64,000 nucleotides of DNA from Neckera pumila (taxonomy: Eukaryota > Streptophyta > Bryopsida > Hypnales > Neckeraceae). Position numbers and translations under genes: made by a program. Within the stretch, counting starts at the first letter, position 1. Every line of letters begins with the position of its first letter. Of the stretch, positions 48,490 through 58,975 are shown piece after piece. The stretch lies in the NCBI GenBank assembly GCA_963969595.1, contig OZ018409.1:38577282-38641281 (forward strand), in the 5' to 3' direction. Under the pieces are notes generated by a model. It was not told the DNA's origin. It ran no database searches and saw only the letters and a program-made list of their open reading frames with translations.

Positions 48490-49995
48490 TTAACCCCTGT
48501 TTTGAGTCTCTAGGAATTTGCTCTAATTTGAACCCAAAACCAACGTTTTGATAAATTGTGCCAATTTCTTTTGAATTGTAACCGTACGAATTCAAACTGG
48601 ACATGTTAGAGATCACATAGGAAAAGAAAACACAACAATATCACTTATGAATCAAAAGATTATAATGTTTGACCATGAGGGTGTTAAAACTACAAAAATC
48701 TTTCAATTCTCTTTTTACATATCACATCTAAAAAATTGGTCACCAAAAAAAAATGAAGTTAATCCCTAAAGGCCCAAGGCATTTTCTGGCTCTCAAACCA
48801 TTGAAAACTGTCATTTCTACTGCAATCACTCAAGAAACCAATTTTATTTATTTTTTAAATTAGACCGTAAGATCTTGTACTTCATTTGTCTTTAATCATG
48901 TGGTAAAAATTTCATGAAGTTTGACCGTACGGATTAGAAGATATTAGCATTTGAAGTTGGAAAAAGAAGTTTTTTTGAATTGTGGCCTGCAATTTTAGAT
49001 GACTTTGACGGCCATTTGTAGATTATTTTGCACTACACACCATTGGATTAAATTTTTTTATGTTGAACATTTGAGTTGAGAGTCGGGGAATTTTTTTTTA
49101 GAATGTCAAAATTTGATTTCACAGAAGAAAAAAAAATTGTTAAGTAGAAGTAGGTCCAAAATTGAATGAAACACTAAATTGTGAATAGCTCTTAGGTGGA
49201 ATTAAAATACCAAAATTCCAACGGTGTGATTGTTCTTGCAAACAAAATTAACCTTTATAAAAAAAAAATTGAAAAAAATTAAAAATTGCATTCAAAAATG
49301 AATTCTATAAATTGTTTTTTGAAGAAGATGCTAGATTACTTGAAAAACAAGATTGTCTATAACTTTCTCATTATGAGTCCAAATAGAATGAATCAGAGCT
49401 TCAAATGTAGACAAAAACATGATCTTTGAGATTTTTTATTTTTTTTTAAATGCAATTTTTCATAGTTTTTTTTTTTGCCCAGCAAGTTGCTTTTTTGACT
49501 TTGCGTGGCATAACTTTTGCTCCCGGGCACCGATTGAAAAAAAAATTATATTTTTAGAAAGCTAATGTGATTCCCTATCTTCCAAAAAAGTTTCAAAAAT
49601 CAGGAAAAAATTTCAGGTCACACGAGCTTGCCCGAACTCCCAAGTGTTCCTCAAGGGGACTTTGGGCTTTTAGGGGTTAAAGGGCCTAATATGCATAAAA
49701 CGACTTCCCAAAATCTACTCTACAGTTTTTTGAAATTGATTTCTAATGTGAATTTTCCTCAAGAGACCGTAACACTACGGAAAGTCTAGATTGCAATGGG
49801 TACCCTTGCACAAAATCTTGAATAGAAAAATTGTAATCAATCATTTTTAGTAGTTCATATTTTTGTAAAATTCTTTTTGAAGTTTCGTTTTAGCATCAAA
49901 AATCTGATTGTAAAAATAGCAATTTGGTTAGGTTTTATTTAACTTCAAAGTTTTGTCGACACCAAAATTTGGTGCCTTGGGCATTTAGGGGTTAA
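48490..49995 (-). mobile_element. family F TTAA-type element, copy F2, split by A6
   Basis: Left end TTAACCCCTGTTTTGAG at 48490; right end GGTGCCTTGGGCATTTAGGGGTTAA at 49995. The right arm, 49681-49995, matches the left arm of F1 in reverse, and 48600-48720 matches F1 near 27480-27590. Copy A6 is inserted at 48759-49680, at a different place from A5 in F1. Confidence 0.55.
48759..49680 (-). mobile_element. family A TTAA element, copy A6
   Basis: Starts TTAATCCCTAAAGGCCCAAG and ends TTTGGGCTTTTAGGGGTTAA, 922 bp, TTAA at both sides. Family A interior is recognisable throughout. No coding. Confidence 0.75.
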
Positions 49996-50239
49996 ACTAT
50001 GGATGGTACAATAAAAGCCCTAAATCTGTCCTCCAATTGCAAGTCTGAAAGACACTCAGCGGCTGTGCGTTGTATACAGTAGTAGCAATAAATGGAGAAT
50101 GTCCTGCCGAGGCTGGAATCAGAAGGGCCATAAATTATTTGAACCTCCATCTAAAAATAAGGACCCGCCCCTTCTGTCGATTCCAGACTTCTTCTTTTTT
50201 CTTTTTTCTTTTCTTCCGCAAATGAGGGATTTCATATTT
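49996..50239. other. spacer
   Basis: Short non-repetitive stretch; nothing supported. Confidence 0.35.
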
Positions 50240-50840
50240 TCATTGCAAGACTCAAGTAAGGCGGGTACACTCAAAATGGCATCAAGCCTAAAACCGCCAT
50301 CATCTCCCTGTGCACATCTCCAAAATCTATCAATGTACGTCTATTGAAGAACCGATTTCAAAAACCTCTACCAAAAAATCACTTCATACACTTCGTAAAC
50401 CACTCGCGGGACTTCTTTCGTTCATTCTTCGGAGAAGTTTCTGTGCCATAATGCTCGATTACGCGGGCAAACCTGCGTAATCAGGCATTACGGATATTTC
50501 ATCCGACTCCAATTTATCATCCGGGTTTTCATTGAAGTTTGCTTGTGATTTACGTTGCACAATGGCACTTATCATCCGGCATTGCACCAAATAATTGGCT
50601 CTCCTTGTTGGGCTCCACCTTCCTCGTCGACTGATTATTTGGCGCAATGCCCTCCTCTGCGGGTATTGCCCTATACATAACTTTTGCATACCATACCCAA
50701 ATGTCTTGTTCTTTGGTTTGTTGGAAACTTGGAACCTCCTTTCACTTGCCAACAGAACGAAGTATGAAAATTGGAGCAGTCTAATAATTGTCACTAGGCA
50801 CTGTAAGTAGCAAAAAGGGGCGGTTTGGGGGGTGCCCACC
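50240..50840 (+). repeat. repeat K, copy 2, interrupted by repeat J
   Basis: Both arms (50240-50374 and 50691-50840) align with 33084-33420. The middle holds repeat J. The minus open frame 50459-50839 spans J and the right arm of K, so it is a product of the juxtaposition. Confidence 0.6.
50375..50690 (-). repeat. repeat J, copy 3, with two stem-loops
   Basis: On the minus strand it reads TAATGCCTGATTACGC-AGGTTTGCCC-GCGTAATCGAGCATTA, a stem of 16 with 14 pairs. A second inverted pair is GGCATTGCACCAAATAAT (50579-50596) and ATTATTTGGCGCAATGCC (50633-50650), matching at 17 of 18. The minus frame ends FNENPDDKLESDE...AGLPA, shared with copy 1. It lies inside repeat K, so J behaves as an inserted sequence. 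Confidence 0.6.
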
Positions 50841-51063
50841 CCAAGTTACAAAACTAGGCCACACCAGGATCCAGTCGATCCCCGAATTGAATGGGCTTGA
50901 TGATTGTTTTCACTGGGATCCACTTCGGGTCGACCTTTCGTTCAAATGAAAGAAATCGTCTATTTTCAGAAAAGAAAAAGAAAGAACATCATTATTTGTG
51001 CTTTCCAAAGCAGGGCACAACAAATTGGAGTAATTTTTTTGGAATCTAACTAGGATGCTTTCT
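50841..51063. other. spacer
   Basis: Nothing supported. Confidence 0.35.
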
Positions 51064-51660
51064 TTACAGGACTAGTATGCCCTGTGTTGTTGCCACAGTC
51101 AAAATAAAAATAAAAGAACCCCAAAAAGCTAACACGGGAGATTCGAGCCAAATACTATCAAATTTGGACCAAATGATATCGTGTTGTTGGATATGTGGCC
51201 GGGAATTAATCTGGGCCTTAAGTTGCGCTACTTTGCCTGAGTCCAAAAAGACATTCTCCATAATTTGTCTTGTAGGAGAGTTGGGGGCTAGGTGCTCTTC
51301 GAGAAAATGATATTGTTGCAAGCGATCCAAATGAACCACAAGGAGGAGCCTCTGAGTAAGGACCAAATGGTACGGAAGTTGATAAATTGGTGTGGAATAG
51401 GGGACCCAAAGATACACTGGATGGCATTGAACCTAATGTGAGGCCCTATGGTAGGTTGAGATCCTAATAAGTGGTGGAGTATTGTTTGGAGTAGAAAGGG
51501 CCCTACCATTTGTTCTTTCTCTTGGTTTTGTTTCTCACCTTGTGTTTATCCTTTTTTCTGTTTTTGCTCTTATTTCTTCATTTGCCAGCCTTGGCTTGGC
51601 TGTTGTTCTCTGGTTTCTTCTAATGCAATGGTAATTTTCATTTGTTCAAAAAAATAAAAA
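51064..51660 (+). mobile_element. LINE 3' end with inverted 5' part (twin-priming shape)
   Basis: On the minus strand 51509-51288 reads LQTILHHLLGSQPTIGPHIRFNAIQCIFG...FINFRTIWSLLRG, broken here into two parts to keep it short; it aligns with the LINE tail at 23.6-24.0 kb (SIFQHLIGEQPLMDPHVRFN, FRIIWYLLRG). A second minus frame continues to 51064 (SRPHIQQHDIIWSKFDSIWL). The adjoining 51514-51660 segment, however, is the LINE 3' untranslated tail in plus orientation (TCTTATTTCTTCATTTGCC, TAATGCAATGG), ending in an A-rich stretch. A reversed coding part joined to a correctly oriented tail is the known product of twin priming. Confidence 0.65.
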
Positions 51661-51877
51661 ATAAAAGAATTTTTTTTAATTTTTTTAATTCATAAAGAAC
51701 TTCAAAATTCAATATTTTTCACACCGTAGGCCAAAAGGCCACAAACAAAGCATATGCATCCCTCTTGAGAAAGAGCTTTTTTGACAGTAACAAGAACGCA
51801 ACTAGGGGGCACATGGTCCAAGAGATCTCACAGCAAGCAACAAATAAACAAAACAATACAAATATAAACAACCTAAT
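51661..51877. other. AT-rich spacer
   Basis: A-rich and T-rich runs after the LINE tail. Nothing further. Confidence 0.35.
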
Positions 51878-53275
51878 TTAACCTCTAAAGGCCCAAAGTT
51901 CCCTTGGGGGACACTTGGGATTTTGGCAAGCTTGTATGACCTGAAATTTTGGGCTGATTTTTTTATACTTTTTTTGTAGGAAATCACATTAGCTTTCTAA
52001 GAATATAATTTTTTTCAATTGGTGCCTGGGAGCAAAAGTTATGACCCCGAAGTCAAAAAAACAACTCACTGGGTTGAAAAAAAAATTGTAAATTTTTTTT
52101 TTTTTCATTTTTTTTTTCTCAAAGATTATATTTTTGTCTACATTTGAAGCTTTGATTCATTCAATTTGGACTCATAAGGAGAAAGTTATAGACAATCTTG
52201 TTTTTTTTGGGCAATCTAGCATCTTCTTCACAAAACAACTTATAGAATTCATTTTTCAAATGCAATTTTCAAATTTTATCAAATTTTTTTCCTAAAAAGG
52301 TCAACCCCTAAAGGATCAAACGATGTTTTTTGGCAACATAGCAATTTTGGGCAGCTCACTACAAACGGAAATTTTATTTTTTTCTTTGAAATTTCCACAC
52401 AAAATGTGCCCAAGGAATAGCTTTAAGGCCCAACAATTTTTAGAACTTTTGACTACATGTTTAAAAAGTTATTACATGATATGTCACTTTCAACGATTAG
52501 CGGGCAGCTCAAAAGAATTATGAAAAATCACTTTTTTTAAAAGTAAAAAGTTGAAAGTGGTTTTCTAGATTTATATATAGGTAGAAAGCTTTGAATCATT
52601 CCATTTTGATTTATGAGATGAAAATTATGAGGTGTTCTAGTTTGCCAGTAGTTATAGATTCCCTACTCTAAAATAAACTTTGGAGTCCTTTATTTAATTC
52701 AATTATTAATATTTTTTGGAAAAAATAGAGGATAGAATGTGAATTGTTTATTACAACATTACAACCATTTGGATTGGCATTTTTCAATTCTATAATTCAA
52801 TTCTTAACAAATTAGTGTTTTTCATCATTTTCTACTTTTTTCTACTTACAATTCTTTCCTATATGTTGTACAATTCCAAATGATCTGAAAATTTTGAAGC
52901 ATGTACCCAATTTTCTTTGAAGAATGAATCCAAGGAGTAACCACCATTTTGGACATTTTTTCATGAAAATGTCACCCCAAGAAGTGTAGCTGCCCGATTT
53001 TTTGCAGGCCAAAAATAAGAGTTTTGTCACTCCAAATGCTAAAATTTTCCAATCTACATGGTGGAAAATTTTGAAATTTTTTTTGCATCTTTTCAAACAA
53101 GTTAATTACAAGATCCTATAATTATATGTGCCCAAATATATTTTTTTTATAAAATTTGGTACTTGTAATAGAAATGGCAGTTTTTGAGCATTTTTGGTGA
53201 AAACATAGTCTCCGACCTTTAGGATTAAGTTTGTTTGCAAGACAATCCCACCTTTGAGATTATAAACAAAGAATT
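51878..53275 (+). mobile_element. family A copy A8, truncated and split by E4
   Basis: Starts TTAACCTCTAAAGGCCCAAA and follows family A to about 52300 (TTTTCCTAAAAAGG). E4 then intervenes, and family A resumes at 53229 with GTTTGTTTGCAAGACAATCCCACC, which equals the normal GGTTAGATTTTCTTGCTAGAACAATCC region. The rest is lost after about 53275. Confidence 0.6.
52301..53228 (+). mobile_element. family E TTAA element, copy E4
   Basis: Starts TCAACCCCTAAAGGATCAAA and ends CCGACCTTTAGGATTAA, 928 bp. It matches E1 from end to end. The CCTATATGTTGTACAATTCC site at about 52858 is uninterrupted and serves as a second empty site for the Helitron-like element of E2. The minus open frame at 52842-53096 is repeat sequence. 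Confidence 0.75.
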
Positions 53276-53565
53276 AGACATTTTTGCACTTGGAGGGTGT
53301 GACATTGCACTTGGCTAGTTTGGCATCTAAAATGGACCATTTCAAATGTTGGGGGGGGGGGGGACATTTTTTAAAAACACCATCTGCTCTTAGTAGGAGA
53401 AATTGCTTGGTGAATACTCGTCAAGCGTTTCATTTTTTATTAATACTTTATGAAAACCTTTCACAATTTCAACTCCATACTAATTTCAATACAAATTCAC
53501 ACTCAAGTACATTTAAATGCATACAACTACAAGGTCAAAAACACTCTGCATAATATGATACTTCA
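53276..53565. other. 3' flank of the DUF7869-type gene, with poly-G run
   Basis: Contains a run of 13 G at 53351-53363 and an AT-rich part before the stop codon of the minus-strand gene. No polyadenylation or terminal repeat could be paired with the other side. Confidence 0.4.
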
Positions 53566-56500
53566 CTAATACATATTCAAATCATTTCGCAGACGTTCGT
53601 CATCTACGTTCTCCATCTGCATTGCTATGTATTCCAGAAGATGCGCTTTAGCCTCCGGCGGAATGATCACTGTCTGTTCAGTTCGTACGCCGTGCACTGT
53701 AATGTTGCAACCTATAGCATGTCCACCTCTCCCTCGGCGAGGAACATCCATCCATGAATATATAGCGGCTTCCTTCTCGGTCCAGCCCAACATCTCACCA
53801 GACGGTTCCCACGTTGATTCCATACAATTCGTGTACCTCACTCGATTACTACCTGCTTCATCTTCTGCTCCAGGTCTCATCGTAGGCCAATACCATAGGA
53901 CCTTCATCTTCGAGGCCCACGTCCCTTGACCGAATTCGAGCACCTTCCCTAAAAAAAAGGGTACTCCGTCCCTTATTTCTGCTTGTTCTACGGTAAGAGC
54001 TACGTACTGCCCTAAAACAATGTCGTTCTCAGGATTGAATGGAGGAAATGGATCTTCAGCTGCATCTTGCTGCAGTTCTGGTACAACTTCATTTCTTCTG
54101 CCTCGAATCCTCCCCCCAGTCACTCTTTGTGATCTTGCTTGTGCTGGTCTGTCTCTGCAGGGTCCAAAATACCCCCTCCTCTCCGGATTGGGCATTGTTG
54201 CCATAATCCTGTCAACAGCGCCATTGTCCATTATATTCCCATCCGCATCAGCGATTGCACTTGAAACTGTATCTCCTTCTGCGTTTGGAGCAGTACCACC
54301 GTCTCCGTTCTAGTTCAATACATCGCTAGGCCAAAACGGTAAATCGCAGACGCCTTCTCTACTTTCTTGTGGAAAATCCTCCAAATAATCCTTGAATTCT
54401 TCTGTTTCGTAGACCACTTCCATATTCCTTATCGGGTTGTGGCCTCTGTCTATCATCTTCTTCTTGTATGCAATGAACTCATCCAATGCTTTCAATTCCC
54501 TTTGATCAGCTGCAGACACCTCTGCGAGGTCGGGTTTCTCTTTCACGCTCGGTAGTGAATTCAAACACAAATGCCCTCCCACTGGTCCCCACTCATCTGA
54601 ACAGAAATGTTTGGATTGCACATGGACCAACCCATTCTCCACGTAAAACCTCATATGTTGTGGAAATGTGATGCCCGTCAATTGGGCTCCTCCTCCCAGT
54701 AAATGAGGTGTGATGAATGCCTTCCAGTCCCGTGTGTGCTCCAATTTGCGAGCACTCACAAAAGCCTCTGTGTACGATGTTCCCTTCTCCACCAGGTCCA
54801 ACATCTCCGTCAAAGTGTCTACGTCTCTCCTTTTCAGTACATTTGAAATCACACTGAATCTTTGATCGATATCCTCATGTGTGTGGCCCACAATCAAAAA
54901 ACATAGATGCACTTCCTTGAAGAAACCTAACCCAACTAATGCAGCACACATGCCAAACATGTAGACGTTCTTGTTCTCCCTCGTGGTGTTGTCCGCTTGA
55001 ATCCTCAACGTAGGTGGCAATGACCCCTTCCTTCGCTTCACGTCACATATGACGTTCATTACGGACGTTACAACTTGATTGCTGTCATGCTTGTGATGAG
55101 CACCTATCCACACGTCTGCATACAAGCCGATACCATGTACAAGTACTCCACACAAATGAGTCTTCACAAATCGAGATTCAATATTCTTCACGGTCTGCCT
55201 CATCTTCGGTATCATGGTCGTATTCTGATCCATTCCATCCACAATCAAACACATGAAAATGTCCGGAGTGATCATTGCGGACCTCTTGAACAACCAATAA
55301 TCTCGCCTCTCTTCCATTTGATGTCGAATGTGCAGCACGTACAACTCTTTTATCTTCACCTTTGCCACTGCATTTGTCGTAGATTCCATCCCACACTTAT
55401 ATTCCCAACAATGATAGCACTTTGAAAATCAGGAAAAAGGTGGGATTTGGACATGCGGAAACTCCATCCGCCAGAGCCGACGAAACGAGGTGATTGAAAG
55501 CTCCGAACCATCCACCAGTTTCTTCACTTCTTCATTGACATATCGAAAAACATCCAACTTCGTGGTATTCATTGGCAACAGAATCAGTGGTAGCACCGCA
55601 CTATCCATTTTCCTACGAACCGATCGATGCGGTTGCTGACATCCGGCTTCATTGACAAAAACGTTTAGGCTTTCCCTAGCCGCTGACATTTTTGCACTTT
55701 CCCTCTGCTGACATCTATTCCCATGAACTGCAGCCACTTTGCCATACACAGCATGTTGTGTCTTCAATTGCTTCAAACGCCTTTGAGAATAACCCAATGC
55801 CGCGGCGTAGCATGCATTGCACAGAACTCTGCCATCTAGTTTTGTCACGTACTTGTCTCTTCTCTGATCCTCAGTGCGAGTGTAGAAGGCATTAAGCATC
55901 TGCATTATCCAAGTTGAGCGCGCTTCGTAATTCTGCCCCCATGCCATATACCGTTGATCCAATATATATTTTGCGTCTACATCACACAAACAATTGCGTT
56001 TACATGCTCCTCTCTCCTTTGCACACATTACACTGTCAAGAGTAACTTTTTGACTAGCAGACTCCCCCCTCTCCCTTGGACTTCTCACCCTTGCTCTCCG
56101 GTTTGCCATTGAATACTTCCTCCTCGGTGTATGCTCCGGTATTCCTTGCACTCTTGTGCAATCTGCAGTGCTAGCTTGAGAGCCATGTGTCATTGGAGAA
56201 CTTCTTTCCGGTGTGCTTCTCCCACCTTGACTTGGTGGCGTGAAATCGGAAGTACTCGGGTTCTCTTCCACGTCATGAAAATCAAACTTTGGTGCTACAA
56301 CCGGAGGGAAAGAGAAATTCTGTCCCTCCCTTGAATTTGTTGTCCTCGTTCTCACTTCCGAGGGAAGTGGACGACGAATTGAAGAACGACGCCACCGTAT
56401 AATTTTATCTATGCAATCTCCCATAGTTTTCCCTACCACTTCACCAACCCATTGTGCTTCTTGTACAACATGTGTGACCATAACCGCAATTTCGAAAGGA

Positions 56501-56769
56501 CGTAGTTTCACTTGGTAAAGTTCATCACCGCATGCAAAACTAGTATCTACCCTGCCAACTCCCACAACACGTCCTTCGTCACCAAGAAGCTGAACCAAGC
56601 CTGTAATTGCCTCTGATTCTCCAACCACATGCACACGATCTTCTTCGTGAAAAAGTCTTCCTCGTACCACACGCGCCAATCTTTCCCCTACACTCCTTCG
56701 CTCTGTAGCAACCACTGTGGCCCCTACAGCATTGAATGCCACTGGGCTTCCAAATGCATATGTTGCCAT
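53566..56769 (-). pseudogene. DUF7869-type transposase-like gene with two in-frame stops
   Basis: One reading frame of 1,068 codons starts at ATG 56769 (MATYAFGSPV; an in-frame GTG lies two codons earlier, and a TAG just before that). It is cut only by TGA at 55431-55429 and TAG at 54312-54310; there is no frameshift. Part 1 (446 residues) has a small N-terminal domain, a Pro/Ser/Arg linker and, at about residue 249, a Cys cluster (CAKERGACKRNCLC), then VLCNACYAAALG. Between the stops lie FSKCYHCWEYK and then the core: LIVDGMDQN, LRIQADNTTRENKN and VGHTHEDIDQRF, the pattern I associate with DUF7869. The last part has GQYVALTVEQ, KVLWYWP and TWEPSGE, like an SH3/BAH-type domain. Conserved Asp/His/Glu residues fit an RNase H-like DDE enzyme, which is inference. 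Its GC content is far above the surrounding DNA. No intron fits either stop. Confidence 0.75.
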
Positions 56770-58975
56770 TTTCACAAACTACGACTTGATATGCAATGAT
56801 CAAGTTATTGCTGTTTGAATGAAAGTATTCACAGTCTTTGCAAACCAAGTGCTCCCTTCACTGTAATAACATACAAATAATAAACATTTAGAATGAGCTT
56901 TGCCATCTTCTAAAAAAACAATTCCCCTCGAACAGCATGACATGACATGTCTTAATGCCATTAATAAAGAGTAGAACGAAAACTAATTCTACCTTAGTTT
57001 CTTATTTATCCCTTCCTCTGCTTCAACATAAATATGCCAATGAAGAAGTTGATTACATTCAAGTAACCACTACAAGGTCTATGTTAAACTTCAAAACTAG
57101 AAAGCCTTGTCAACCTCATTCTTTTCTATGTCAACTTCGTTAGCCTTCAACAAAGTTACTCTCTACTTATGGGAGACTGGAGTGCTTCGATATTGTACAA
57201 ATTAGTCATGACCTCCTCTGAGTACACACTCTCACATCTTTAACTTGTATTTTCAACTACATCCATTATTCACTTTAAGTGCAATTCTTGTACATTAACC
57301 AATCCATTGTACACATGCAGAAAAAAAATATACCATTACAAATTTTAATACATCCATTGGAAAATTGTAGGAAAGCAGTTGACCTTGCAGTCTCTTATAG
57401 GCCTACGATGTCATCTAATGCTTTGTCATATCCTACATCTTCTCACAACATACTTCAAAACTTCAACATATGCATGAACTGTGTCATTTGTTGCAAGTCC
57501 AGAACATCTCTTCTCCACAATCCTTTAGAACTACTGCAATTTACATTTTAAAATTTTAAAATACAATTTCGGATTCAATTGAATAAAAAAGATATGTAAC
57601 TAATGAACATTTAGTTACTGAATGCTTTCCAAACGTCCGTTACCAAAAAAAAAAATATCATGAATTGCACCTTCAAAATTCAAGGACTTCTTAAATTAAT
57701 GAATTCCTATACAATGAAGAAATCCTTCTTTCATTTTCCTAACAATCAACATGGCTAATTGATAGAAAAAATAAATGAAACAAATGTTTCTCTCTCACAT
57801 CCTTCAGTTTAATATTGCACTCAATTTTTTTTTTAAATTCAGTTCAGATAAAAAAAAAAAAAAATAATCCTAATTTGCACAATATTTGCAGTTTATATGT
57901 ATTTAACAATTCTTCTCATACATTATATGATTACATTCTGATGTTACAAGTCTATTGATTAAAATTTGTAGCACTTCTAGATTTGTTTTTGAATGTTTTT
58001 ATAAGTAATAAATGCATTTTTGAGAATTTAAGATACAATTAAATTATGCATTATGAATTTTTATAATTAGTTTCTTAACGTTGCATCTACTGATTTCTAA
58101 GATGTTTCTGTACTTGTATTATCTTGAGTACATAAATTAATCCATACAAATTATTGTTTGTTCTATTCTTAAACTCATGACAATATAATAGTAAATTTCT
58201 TGGTCATTATGTGTACCTAACGCCCCATTCTTTTTTTGTGATGAATTTCGATGAATACGTGCTATTTGCTGGTTCTTTTTCATTATCTTTTCTGAATGTA
58301 AAATCTATTTTCCATCATGTACTACTACTTCAACAACCCTTGGACCAGCCTCAGAAACAAACAAAATCTAAATACACACTTCTGCTTCCAAAATTTTTTA
58401 CATTTTATACAATAAAATAGGCATTCGGGTATGCTGTTATCACTTCAATCTTTAAAATTTGTACTTCACCTTTGTATTGTGGAAGCCACTTCTCTTATTG
58501 CATGTGTAAAGCTTTTCAGAATGGAGTGAACCTGGTATACTTCAAGAACTATCATTTCTTCATTTATTCGTTATCAAATGGGACAACTCAAAAAAAAAAT
58601 GAGCGTTCTACTTATTTGAAGATGAATTTCAAAAAAGGTACATCCTCATGAATACATTATCAACTAAATTCAAAATAATGATTTCAAAATGCAAGACAAT
58701 TTTTCCATGCTACCAATGTATAGAAGAAATACATGTGATGATTTATGAAATCACAAAAATCCAATCTACCATTTATCTCTTTAGTATTTTTCAATTTGTA
58801 GGGTTCTTTTTAAACTACATTCAATCAATTGGTATACCAAACTTTAGAACAATACGGATCATGTTAGAAGATGATTATTTTGAAATAATCATTCAATTAC
58901 TCTTGTCTAGATTGTTTTTCAGAATATCACTTTTCAATTCTAGAAAATTAGATTGCCTGTTTGTTTTTTAAAGAG
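56770..58975. other. AT-rich 5' flank of the DUF7869-type gene
   Basis: On the minus strand, TTATTACAG at about 56864 could be a splice acceptor upstream of the start, followed by a VCKDCEYFHSNSNN frame (56845-56805) that is out of phase with the main frame. Further out the DNA is AT-rich without supported frames. No terminal inverted repeat matching the 53.3-kb side was found. Confidence 0.35.
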
